33,600 nt of DNA from Erythrobacter sp. Its GTDB lineage: Bacteria > Pseudomonadota > Alphaproteobacteria > Sphingomonadales > Sphingomonadaceae. The notes below the pieces were generated by a model. It was not told where the DNA came from and made no database searches. It worked only from the letters and a program-made list of their open reading frames with translations. The position numbers and the translations under genes were made by a program. Shown here piece after piece: positions 13,669 to 21,367 of the stretch (its first letter is position 1; each line of letters opens with the position of its first letter). Location of the stretch: positions 1 to 33,600 of the forward strand of contig PNKW01000031.1 in assembly GCA_013822695.1 (NCBI GenBank), written 5' to 3'.

Positions 13669-14754
13669 TCACATCTCCAGCGGCCCGTGCGCGATATGCG
13701 GCAGCACATGGCGGGCGAAGAGATCGGCTTCCTGCATGTGCGGATAGCCTGACAGGATGAACGCTTCGATCCCTTCGGCCTGATAGGCGCGCAGTTTCGC
13801 CAGCACCTGATCGGGCGTGCCGACAATCGCCGCCCCGCAGCCCGAGCGGGCGCGGCCGATGCCGGTCCACAGGTTCTCCTCGACGAAGCCGTCCCCATCC
13901 GCCGCACCGCGCAGTTCCTGCTGGCGCTGGACGCCGTAGTTCTTGGCATCAAGGCTCTTCTCGCGGATCGCGCGGCCCGCCTCGTCATCAAGCTTGGAGA
14001 GCAGGCGGTCAGCATAGGCGCGCGCCTCGTCCTCTGTCTCGCGCACGATCACGTGGACGCGGTAGCCGAACTTGAGCGTGCGCCCGTAGTTCGCGGCGCG
14101 CGCTTTGAGGTCAGCGATGTTCTCGCGCACCTTGTCCATCGTGTCGGGCCACATCAGGTAGACATCCGCCGCCTCGGCCGCACATTCGCGCGCCTCATGG
14201 CTGAGGCCGCCGAAATAGAACGGCGGGCACTTGCCACTGAGGGTCGTGATACGCGGCGGATCGAGCTTCAGCTGGTAGAACTCGCCGTCAAAATCGAGGT
14301 GCTCGCCGTTCAGCAGCGTCTTGACGATCTTCATGATCTCGGTGCCGCGGCGGTAGCGCGGGCCGCTCTCGATCTTCTCGCCCGGCATATCGGAGGAGAT
14401 GATGTTGACGTTCAATCGCCCGCCGGTGCCGGAAGCATTGGGGCCGAGGATGCGGTCCAGCGTGGCGATCCGGCGCGCGAGCTGCGGCGGCCAGTCTTCG
14501 CCCATGCGGGTCGCCCAGAGCAGCTTGATGCGCTTGACCTGCGTGGCGACGGCTGCGGCGAAGATCGTGGTGTCGACGCCGAGCTGGTAGCCCGAGGGCA
14601 GCAGGATATTGTCGAACCCGCCCTCTTCGGCGCGGGTGACGATGTTGCGGCAATGCTCCCAGCTCGATTGCAGATAGGGGTCGGGCACGCCGAGGAACTC
14701 GTAGTCATCGTCGCATAGCGCGGAGAACCACGCGATTTCGCATTGTTGGGTCAT
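13669..14754 (-). CDS. smoC: FMNH2-dependent sulfoquinovose monooxygenase (SsuD/SmoC-like, luciferase-like fold)
   Basis: This 361-residue protein belongs to the bacterial luciferase-like, SsuD-type alkanesulfonate monooxygenases. Family features are LLPSGYQLGVDTTIFAAAVA, RRIATLDRILGPNASGTGGRLNVNII and PPFYFGGLSHEARECAAEAADVYLMW. Trp202, Arg232-x-His234 (YRVHVI) and His339 (SGYPHMQEAD) match the residue types I recall as sulfoquinovose-contacting in Agrobacterium SmoC. It would cleave the C-S bond of SQ with O2 and FMNH2, giving sulfite and 6-oxo-glucose. It starts at ATG 14754 in a TGATG overlap with the aldo/keto reductase stop. It is the last gene of the operon led by the sulfoquinovosidase. 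An alkanesulfonate substrate is the alternative, but the context favours SQ. Confidence 0.82.
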   Translation of the reverse strand: MTQQCEIAWFSALCDDDYEFLGVPDPYLQSSWEHCRNIVTRAEEGGFDNILLPSGYQLGVDTTIFAAAVATQVKRIKLLWATRMGEDWPPQLARRIATLDRILGPNASGTGGRLNVNIISSDMPGEKIESGPRYRRGTEIMKIVKTLLNGEHLDFDGEFYQLKLDPPRITTLSGKCPPFYFGGLSHEARECAAEAADVYLMWPDTMDKVRENIADLKARAANYGRTLKFGYRVHVIVRETEDEARAYADRLLSKLDDEAGRAIREKSLDAKNYGVQRQQELRGAADGDGFVEENLWTGIGRARSGCGAAIVGTPDQVLAKLRAYQAEGIEAFILSGYPHMQEADLFARHVLPHIAHGPLEM

Positions 14755-15668
14755 CAGGGCAGCCTCTCTCCACGCGCGGCGACGAGCACCGCATACCAAT
14801 CCGTCCGCGTCCAGCGCACGCTCAGTGCCGCTGCACCCTCGGCAATCCGGCCTGCATTCTGCGAGCCGATGATCGGGATAATCCCCGCAGGGTGCGCCAT
14901 CAGCCAGCTGTAGGCACAGGCCGTGCGCGAGACGCATTGGGCCTCGGCAACAATGTCGAGCGCCGCAGCGACCGCCTTGTCGCGCGCAGTCTCGGGCGCA
15001 GCCAGCCGCCCGCCGCCCAGGGGCGACCAGGCCAGCGGGGTCAGGCCGAGCATCATCGCCTGATCGAGCTCGCCATTCTCGAAGCAGTCGATCCGCAGCG
15101 GGCTGATTTCGGGTTGGGTCGAGACCAGCTTGGTGCCGAGGAAATGGTTCAGCGCGGCGGTCTGGGCCTGCGTGAAGTTGGACACGCCCAGCGTCTTCAC
15201 CTTGCCGCTCGCCACCGCGTCATCCAGCACCCGCGCCACCTCTTGCGGGTGAGCGAGGATATCGGGGCGGTGGATCTGCCACAGGTCGACGCTGTCCACC
15301 TGCAAACGGCGCAGCGAATCCTCGATCGCCTTGCGCAGATAATTGGCGCTCTGGTCGTAGGGCAGCGGCGGGAGGATGCCGCCCTTGGTCGCCAGCACCA
15401 TCCGGCCCCGCAGCGCAGGATCAGCCGCCAGCACCTCGCCCAGCAACGCCTCGGCATCGCCAAAGCCGCCGCTGCCGTCGAAGCCGTAGATGTCGGCCGT
15501 GTCGAGGAAGGTGATCCCGGCATCCAGCGCCGCGTGCACCAGCTTGGCCGCATCGGCGGCGGTGCGGCCATCCTCGGCCAGACGCCACATCCCCCAGGCG
15601 ATGGACGAAACCTCGATATTGCTTGCGCCAAGGCGGCGCATGGCAGGCGGCAGGGGCAGTTCACTCAT
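14754..15668 (-). CDS. smoB: Aldo/keto reductase, probable 6-oxo-glucose reductase (SmoB-like)
   Basis: This 304-residue aldo/keto reductase has the complete catalytic tetrad: Asp56 and Tyr61 (FLDTADIYG), Lys95 (LATKGG) and His133 (WQIHRPD). The NADPH-binding C-terminal part contains LAWSPLGGG and IIPIIGSQN. It is soluble and has no signal peptide. In the sulfoquinovose monooxygenase pathway of Agrobacterium an enzyme of this family (SmoB) reduces 6-oxo-glucose to glucose. Position between an SQase/regulator and the monooxygenase gives the same role here by inference. It begins 3 nt after the lacI-family stop and ends in a 1-nt overlap with the monooxygenase. Confidence 0.82.
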   Translation of the reverse strand: MSELPLPPAMRRLGASNIEVSSIAWGMWRLAEDGRTAADAAKLVHAALDAGITFLDTADIYGFDGSGGFGDAEALLGEVLAADPALRGRMVLATKGGILPPLPYDQSANYLRKAIEDSLRRLQVDSVDLWQIHRPDILAHPQEVARVLDDAVASGKVKTLGVSNFTQAQTAALNHFLGTKLVSTQPEISPLRIDCFENGELDQAMMLGLTPLAWSPLGGGRLAAPETARDKAVAAALDIVAEAQCVSRTACAYSWLMAHPAGIIPIIGSQNAGRIAEGAAALSVRWTRTDWYAVLVAARGERLP

Positions 15669-15671
15669 GGG

Positions 15672-16679
15672 TCAAAAATTCCTCTTGGGGGGAGCGATCG
15701 AGGCACGCTCGACAAGTTCGTGGGGCAGGCGCTTGTGGGTGATGTCCCCGCCCGCGATCAGGATTTGCGTCGCCGTGCGGGCAAGGTCGGCCATCGGCTG
15801 GCGGATCGTGGTGAGCGGCGGCCAGACGGTGCGCGCCAGCGTGGTATCGTCAAAGCCCGCGACCGAAAGCTCGGCGGGGACGGCGATGCCGCGGTCATGC
15901 GCCACCGCGAGCACGCCTGCGGCCATGTCGTCGTTGGAGGCAAAGATCGCGGTCGGCCGGCCCGGCTGATCCAGCAGCACCTTCGCGCCGCGCACCCCGC
16001 TGTCGAAGTCGAATTCGCCGTCCTCCACAAGGCTCGGCTCGAACGGGATGCCGACGCGGTCGAGCGCGCGGCGGTATCCGAACAGGCGGTCGTCGGAGGC
16101 CATGTGGTTGGTGTGGCCCTTGATGAACCCGATCCGGCGATGCCCTGCATTGATCAGGTGCGTGGTCATGTCGTCGGCGGCCTGCGCGTCGTCCATGAAC
16201 ACGGAGGACGTCAGCGCGTGATTGGTGCCGGGCGAGATGCGGACGAAGGGCACGTCCATCGTCTCGAGCGCGCGCAGCACCGGATCGCAGTCGGTGACCG
16301 GGGAGGAGAGGATGATACCATCGACATGGGTCTCGCTGACGAGCCCCCTCACCTGATCGCCGACGCGCGGATCGGCGACGTCGACGGGTTGCGCCAACAG
16401 GCGGATGCCCGCCTCGTGGCACACATCCCAGCAGCCCTTCTGGATCTGGAACATGTAGTAGGGGCTGTGATTGTCGTAGATCAGCGCGACCTGCCCCGAC
16501 TTGGCGCCCGAGAGGATGCGCGCGGCGACCGAGGGGCGGTAATCGAGCTCGGCCATCGCCTTTTCCACCCGCTCGCGCAGTTCCGCGCTGACATAGGGGT
16601 GGCCGTTCATCACCCGGCTGACGGTCTTCACCGCCACACCCGCCCGGGCGGCGACATCGCGGATGTTGGCGCGGCTCAT
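15672..16679 (-). CDS. LacI-family transcriptional regulator of the sulfoquinovose operons
   Basis: This 335-residue regulator has an N-terminal LacI helix-turn-helix (ANIRDVAARAGVAVKTVSRVMNG), a hinge helix (PSVAARILSG) and a periplasmic-binding-protein-like effector domain (GQVALIYDNHSPYYMFQIQKG, then RIGFIKGHTNHMASDDRLFGYRRAL). It is encoded inside the operon, 4-nt overlapped (ATGA) with the sulfoquinovosidase stop. The simplest reading is a repressor that binds the 18749-18948 divergent region and is released by SQ, its glycoside or a pathway sugar. The effector cannot be read from sequence. Confidence 0.88.
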   Translation of the reverse strand: MSRANIRDVAARAGVAVKTVSRVMNGHPYVSAELRERVEKAMAELDYRPSVAARILSGAKSGQVALIYDNHSPYYMFQIQKGCWDVCHEAGIRLLAQPVDVADPRVGDQVRGLVSETHVDGIILSSPVTDCDPVLRALETMDVPFVRISPGTNHALTSSVFMDDAQAADDMTTHLINAGHRRIGFIKGHTNHMASDDRLFGYRRALDRVGIPFEPSLVEDGEFDFDSGVRGAKVLLDQPGRPTAIFASNDDMAAGVLAVAHDRGIAVPAELSVAGFDDTTLARTVWPPLTTIRQPMADLARTATQILIAGGDITHKRLPHELVERASIAPPKRNF

Positions 16680-18748
16680 TGGGCGAGACTCGCGAACAGG
16701 GGCGCGAAGGCGCTGGTGGTTCGGTAGAACACTGTCGGATGGCCGATCGGCGCAGGCACGTCATGCCAGCCGGGGGCGTAGTCCCGGCCGCTCCAGACGT
16801 GCCGCCAGACCATATCCGACGCTCCGGGCAGATAGACCCGCCGCGCCACTGCCCCCGCTTCGATCACCGGTGCCACCATCAGATCGTCACCATAGAAGTA
16901 TTGATCCTGAATGGTGAAGGTTTCCCGGTCATCGGGATAGTGCAGGAACAGCGCCCTCTGGGCAGGCAGGCCGGTCGCCTGCGCCTCGGCCACCAAGTGC
17001 TTCACATAGGGCGCGAGTGCCGCGTGGACGCGGCTCCAGCGCACGAAGCCTGCGATCAGTTCGGCGCTGGAATCGATCTGGAGGTTGTCCTCAGGGCGGT
17101 TGCCTTCGTGGGTACGCATCACCGGACTGAACGCGCCCAGCTCATACCAGCGGAGCAGCAATTCCGCAGTGCGGATATTGCCGTGGAGGCTGGTATAGCC
17201 GCCGACATCGGAATGGCTGAAGGCATTGCCGACAAGGCCGGACGAGAGCGCGGCGGTGATCACCGTGCCGATGCCGTCATGGCGGCTGAAGTCGACCGAC
17301 TGGTCACCCGCCCACAGCAAGGGGCAATGCTCTTGCACCCCGGTATATCCCGCCCGCATGAAGAACAGCGCGTCACCCGTGCGGCCGCGCGACGCGATCG
17401 CTTCGGCGTTGACCTTGGCCCAGCGCACCGGCCACAGGTTGTGCTCATGCATCGGATCGCCCGCGTGCAGCCGCAGATCGACCGGTAGATATTCGCCGAA
17501 ATCAGCCATCCAGCCATCCAGACCAATATCGAGCATCCGCTTGCCGATGATCTCTTCGGAAAACCAGTCGGCTGCGGCGGGATTGGTGAAGTCGACCACA
17601 CCGGCGTCAAATTCGCCGAAATCGACCAGATAGGGCGCGTCGCTTTCCAGTTGCAGCGCCAGATAGCCCAAAGCCGCCGCCTCGGCAAATTGCGGGCCGT
17701 CCGCTGCGAGATAGGGGTTCACATAGCCAAGGAAGCGGATGCCGCGCGCTTTCAGCGCCGCAATCCGCGCGGGCAGATCGGGATAGCGGGCGGGGTTCCA
17801 CTGCCAGTCCCAGAACAACCGGCGACCAAAGCTGGTCTGGCGGATGCCGACCCAGTCTTCGCACCACAGGCCCGATACCGCCGCGCCTGCTGCGATCAGC
17901 GTGTCGAGCCGGGCGAAGCTTCTGTCGCCGTCTTTCAGCCCGACAATCGCCCCGCCGATGGCCCAATCCGGCAAGGCGCGGGCCGCCCGAAAGCGTCCGG
18001 CGAGCAGGCCCACCAATTCTGCTGGCGAGGACGCCGCGGCGATGGCCATTGTCACATTGCCGGTCCAGCAATGCCACTCTATCTGCCCCGGCTGCGACAG
18101 GTCGATTTCGGTGTAATAACCTTCTTCCCCTGCCTCCCATCCCGTCAGCGACAGAAAATAGTTGGCCGACGACAGGATGGTGGGTTCGGGATAATTGGTG
18201 GTCCAGTAATCGCCGCCCGCAAAGGAGCCATCAATGCTCATGAAATCGGTGAGCGGTGTTCCCGGTTCCCGGCCCACGCCCGGCTCGCTCGTCCACATCG
18301 GCCAGCGCCGGCCATTGAGCGCGAGATGGCTCATCTGCTCTCCGCCGCCCCAGAAAATCTCGTCAGGCCCGGTCAACAGCCGCAGCGAAATCCGATCAAA
18401 GCCGGGGTAGGTCGTATACGCCGTCAACAGCGGCCCCGGCTCCGCGGACAGCACGGTCATCGCGATGGTCAGTTCGCTCGGACCGCCGGGCTCACTGGCC
18501 AGCCCGATGGAGCAGAAGCCCTGGTCCGGGTCCATGTGATTCTCGACCACATGGCACGGGATGCGCGACTCGCGCGGGGCATCCGCCAGTCGGAAGTTCC
18601 CGCGCACCATGGTGATGTCCGGATCACCCTTGGCGATGCGGAACGCCGGGGCTGCGACCCGATGGCGCAGGATCACACGATCCTCCAGCAGCAGATCAAA
18701 GCCGCCGCCGCCATCCTCCGGGCCAATCACCACCAACCGCGCCGCCAC
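16676..18748 (-). CDS. smoI: Sulfoquinovosidase, GH31 (YihQ/SmoI type, KERW class)
   Basis: This 690-residue GH31 enzyme closely follows YihQ: WTSEPGVGRE, GIRQTSFGRRLFWDWQWN, GWMADFGEYLPVD (Asp416 nucleophile), LLWAGDQSVDFS (Asp482 acid/base) and MRTHEGNRPEDN. The residues that separate sulfoquinovosidases from alpha-glucosidases are Lys272 (GLKDGD), Glu297 (WCEDW), Arg310 and Trp313. This is the KERW set I recall for Agrobacterium SQase, as opposed to QQRW in E. coli YihQ. It cleaves sulfoquinovosyl glycerol or the plant sulfolipid glycoside to SQ. There is no signal peptide, so it is cytoplasmic. GTG 18748 is chosen because AGAGGGG lies just upstream and the length to RGNF fits YihQ; ATG 18793 lacks a ribosome-binding site. 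Confidence 0.9.
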   Translation of the reverse strand: MAARLVVIGPEDGGGGFDLLLEDRVILRHRVAAPAFRIAKGDPDITMVRGNFRLADAPRESRIPCHVVENHMDPDQGFCSIGLASEPGGPSELTIAMTVLSAEPGPLLTAYTTYPGFDRISLRLLTGPDEIFWGGGEQMSHLALNGRRWPMWTSEPGVGREPGTPLTDFMSIDGSFAGGDYWTTNYPEPTILSSANYFLSLTGWEAGEEGYYTEIDLSQPGQIEWHCWTGNVTMAIAAASSPAELVGLLAGRFRAARALPDWAIGGAIVGLKDGDRSFARLDTLIAAGAAVSGLWCEDWVGIRQTSFGRRLFWDWQWNPARYPDLPARIAALKARGIRFLGYVNPYLAADGPQFAEAAALGYLALQLESDAPYLVDFGEFDAGVVDFTNPAAADWFSEEIIGKRMLDIGLDGWMADFGEYLPVDLRLHAGDPMHEHNLWPVRWAKVNAEAIASRGRTGDALFFMRAGYTGVQEHCPLLWAGDQSVDFSRHDGIGTVITAALSSGLVGNAFSHSDVGGYTSLHGNIRTAELLLRWYELGAFSPVMRTHEGNRPEDNLQIDSSAELIAGFVRWSRVHAALAPYVKHLVAEAQATGLPAQRALFLHYPDDRETFTIQDQYFYGDDLMVAPVIEAGAVARRVYLPGASDMVWRHVWSGRDYAPGWHDVPAPIGHPTVFYRTTSAFAPLFASLAQ

Positions 18749-18948
18749 GTCGCCCCTCTCTCGATCCGCCACCCTGTTGCAGGAAAGCATCACTTCTGCA
18801 GCACGGCAAACTCTGCACCGCGCTCATGTGACACCGCTTGACATACGGCAGCGGAAAGCGCAACCCGGAGCCTGAAAGATTGACCGTGCGGGAGATGATC
18901 ACAGCCATCGCCCCAAGAGTTGATCACATAACAGGGGAGAGAACTGCG
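18749..18948. promoter_or_regulatory. Divergent control region of the two sulfoquinovose operons
   Basis: This 200-bp gap between the leftward SQase and the rightward TonB receptor must contain both promoters. Visible elements are TTGACA at 18838-18843 on the plus strand (a -35-like hexamer without a good -10 at 17 bp) and two copies of TGATCACA at 18896-18903 and 18921-18928. The two copies are 25 bp apart, and each contains the palindrome TGATCA. The repeats may be operator half-sites for the LacI-family regulator. AGGGGAGAG before the receptor ATG 18949 is its ribosome-binding site. Confidence 0.55.
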
Positions 18949-21264
18949 ATGTCCACCACCACTCGAATTGCGCTCAAGGCGCTCGCCATTTCCGCCAGCT
19001 CGCTGGCGTTGATGCACACGGCTCCGGCCATGGCGCAGGTCGAAGAAATCATCGTCACCGCCCAGAAAGTCGAGGAAAACGTCCAGGACGTGCCGATCGC
19101 GATCACCGCGGTTTCGGGTGATCGGCTGCAACAGGCGGGCGTCATCAGCCTCGAGAACATTAGCACGGTCGTGCCCTCGGTGACCTTCCGCAAGGGCACC
19201 ACCGGTGCGAACAATGCGCTTGTGTTGCGCGGGGTGGGGACGATCACTTTCTCGGTCGCGGCCGAACCGTCTGTGTCCACCGTTGTCGATGGCGTGGTGC
19301 TCTCTCGCTCGGGTCAGGCCTTTGCCGAACTCGTGGATATTCAGAGACTCGAAGTTCTTCGCGGCCCGCAGGGCACGCTATTCGGCCGCAACGCCTCAGC
19401 GGGGCTCGTCAACATCGTCTCCAAAGGTGGCACCGACACACTCGAGGCCGAATTCAGCGCTGACTGGTTCGAGGGCGAGGAATATCGCCTGCGCGCGGCG
19501 ATCAGCGGCCCCATCGCCGAGAACCTCAGCGCCCGCCTGACCGGCTTCTACGGCAGCTTCGATGGCAACATCACCAACATCAACGGCGGCGAAAACAACA
19601 CCGTCAACGGATACGAGCGCTACGGCGTGCGCGGAATTGTCGATTACGACGACGGCGGCAACAAGGTTCGCTTGATCGCCGATTACTACAAGACCGACGA
19701 TGATTGCTGCGCCGACGTTACAGGTGCCAGCCAGGGTGCCCTGCGCGATGCCCTGCTGGCGCTACCCGGCGGGGTAGCGCTGGGTGAGGACCAGCGCTTC
19801 GTCAACCACGATCTCGTTACTGCCAATCAGGACCGACAGTGGAGTCTCACCGGCACCGGCGATTTCGACATCACTGACACTCACACGCTGAGCGTGGTGC
19901 TAGGCTATCGCAACTGGGAGAACGCCGAACAGCGTGAAGGCGATTTCCTGCCGCGCGCGATCGTCGGTGCTGGGCAGTTGCACGATGCCGGGGTGGTGAA
20001 AACCGAACAGGTCTCGGCCGAAATCCGCCTTGCCTCGGATCAGTCGAAGCCGTTCCGTTATCAGGTCGGGGCCTTCGCCTGGCAGTCGGACAACACGCAG
20101 GATTTTACCCGGAGCACCGTCACCTGCAACACCTCGACCCTTGCGGCGCTGCCGGGCGGCGCGATCCCGTGCAACCTTGCTGACACCGTCAACACGCTGT
20201 TCCCCTTCGCCACCTCGCGTTCCGAGGTGCGTTCGGTGAATTATGCGCTGTTCGGTCAGGCGACCTACCAGCTGACCGATCAGCTCGCGCTGACGGGGGG
20301 CTTGCGCTACACTTGGGATGACCTCGAATTCATGCACACCCGTGCGCCCGCGGCCAACGCCATCACCGGCCTGCCGGCCACCGGGCCGGGTCTGGTCGCC
20401 AACCCGGCCGGCGGCCTGATCGCCAATGGCGGCAACGGCACCAACATCAGCCGGGGCAGCACCACCAACGGCAATCTCTCGGGCCGCGCCGCGATCGAGT
20501 TCAAGCCGACCGAGGACATCCTCCTCTACGGCTCCTACACCCGCGGCTACAAGGGCCCGGCCTTCAACGTGTTCTTCAACCACACCGCCCCCAACAACGC
20601 GGTGCCGATCGACGAGGAACTGTCGGACAGCTTCGAGATCGGGGTGAAGTCGCAGTTCCTCGACAACCGGGTGCAGCTCAACGTCGCGGCCTTCACCGTC
20701 GAGTATGACGGCTTCCAGGCGAACAACTTCATCGTCGTGAACGGCGCGACGATCTCGAACCTGACCAACGCGGGCACGGTGAAGAGCGAGGGCTTCGAGG
20801 CCGACCTCATCGTCAACCCGATCGACGGCCTCAACCTGCGCGCCAGCGCGGCCTACGCCGACGCGCGGGTCAAGGAATTCAACCCCAACCCCACCACCAA
20901 CGCGCCCGACGCGCGCAACGGCACCGTGCTGCCGCTCGCGCCCGAGTTCGTCTACACTATCGGGGGAGACTACACCCGCGAGCTCGGGCCGGTGACGCTC
21001 TACCTCAACACCGATTATCGCCACACCAGCACGCAGTTCTCGGACCTTGGCCAGTCGCCGACCACCCGGATTGATCCCTACGGCATCTGGAACGCCTCGA
21101 TCGGCCTGTCGGACCCGGACGACAAGTATCGCGTGACCTTCCACGCCCGCAACATCGCGGATGAAAGCTACGTGCTGCTCAATGTCGAGAACGGCCGCCG
21201 CTTGCAGATCCCGCGCGATGCGGACCGCTACTTCGGGGTGTCGCTGCGCGTGCGCACCCGCTGA
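18949..21264 (+). CDS. TonB-dependent receptor, probable sulfoquinovosyl glycoside uptake
   Basis: This 771-residue outer-membrane receptor has a signal peptide ending ALMHTAPAMAQ, the TonB box EEIIVTAQK and a plug domain. The plug contains NVQDVPIAITAVSGDRL, VLRGVG and IQRLEVLRGPQGTLFGRNASAG. A 22-strand-type barrel ends in DRYFGVSLRVRTR. It is of the sphingomonad type used for carbohydrates and other organics, with no siderophore-specific plug motif. It heads the rightward arm of the cluster opposite the SQase, so uptake of SQ or sulfoquinovosyl glycerol is inferred. ATG 18949 has AGGGGAGAG upstream, while an in-frame extension to 18838 runs through the promoter region. A terminator follows it. 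Confidence 0.85.
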   Translation: MSTTTRIALKALAISASSLALMHTAPAMAQVEEIIVTAQKVEENVQDVPIAITAVSGDRLQQAGVISLENISTVVPSVTFRKGTTGANNALVLRGVGTITFSVAAEPSVSTVVDGVVLSRSGQAFAELVDIQRLEVLRGPQGTLFGRNASAGLVNIVSKGGTDTLEAEFSADWFEGEEYRLRAAISGPIAENLSARLTGFYGSFDGNITNINGGENNTVNGYERYGVRGIVDYDDGGNKVRLIADYYKTDDDCCADVTGASQGALRDALLALPGGVALGEDQRFVNHDLVTANQDRQWSLTGTGDFDITDTHTLSVVLGYRNWENAEQREGDFLPRAIVGAGQLHDAGVVKTEQVSAEIRLASDQSKPFRYQVGAFAWQSDNTQDFTRSTVTCNTSTLAALPGGAIPCNLADTVNTLFPFATSRSEVRSVNYALFGQATYQLTDQLALTGGLRYTWDDLEFMHTRAPAANAITGLPATGPGLVANPAGGLIANGGNGTNISRGSTTNGNLSGRAAIEFKPTEDILLYGSYTRGYKGPAFNVFFNHTAPNNAVPIDEELSDSFEIGVKSQFLDNRVQLNVAAFTVEYDGFQANNFIVVNGATISNLTNAGTVKSEGFEADLIVNPIDGLNLRASAAYADARVKEFNPNPTTNAPDARNGTVLPLAPEFVYTIGGDYTRELGPVTLYLNTDYRHTSTQFSDLGQSPTTRIDPYGIWNASIGLSDPDDKYRVTFHARNIADESYVLLNVENGRRLQIPRDADRYFGVSLRVRTR

Positions 21265-21290
21265 TCCGCGTGGCAGTGTGACGCGAACAG

Positions 21291-21320
21291 GGGCCGTCGG
21301 AGCGATCCGGCGGCCCTTTT
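21291..21320 (+). terminator. Rho-independent terminator or attenuator after the receptor
   Basis: GGGCCGTCGG (21291-21300) pairs with CCGGCGGCCC (21307-21316), a 10-bp stem with one G-U pair and a 6-nt loop. TTTT follows at 21317-21320. It lies between the receptor and the MFS gene, so the receptor is probably made in excess over the downstream enzymes. Confidence 0.7.
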
Positions 21321-21367
21321 CGTCCCCGCGCTTGCTCTTGCCCACCGTGCCCCGTTAGGAACCCGTG

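Noticed and set aside
14051..14060. CACGTG cores at 7404, 14051 and 23540 as further parS sites
   Set aside because: The flanks do not match the 16-bp palindrome and all three lie inside coding sequence.
18749..18793. Start of the sulfoquinovosidase at ATG 18793 (15 more residues)
   Set aside because: There is no ribosome-binding site, while GTG 18748 has AGAGGGG upstream and gives the YihQ-like N-terminal length.
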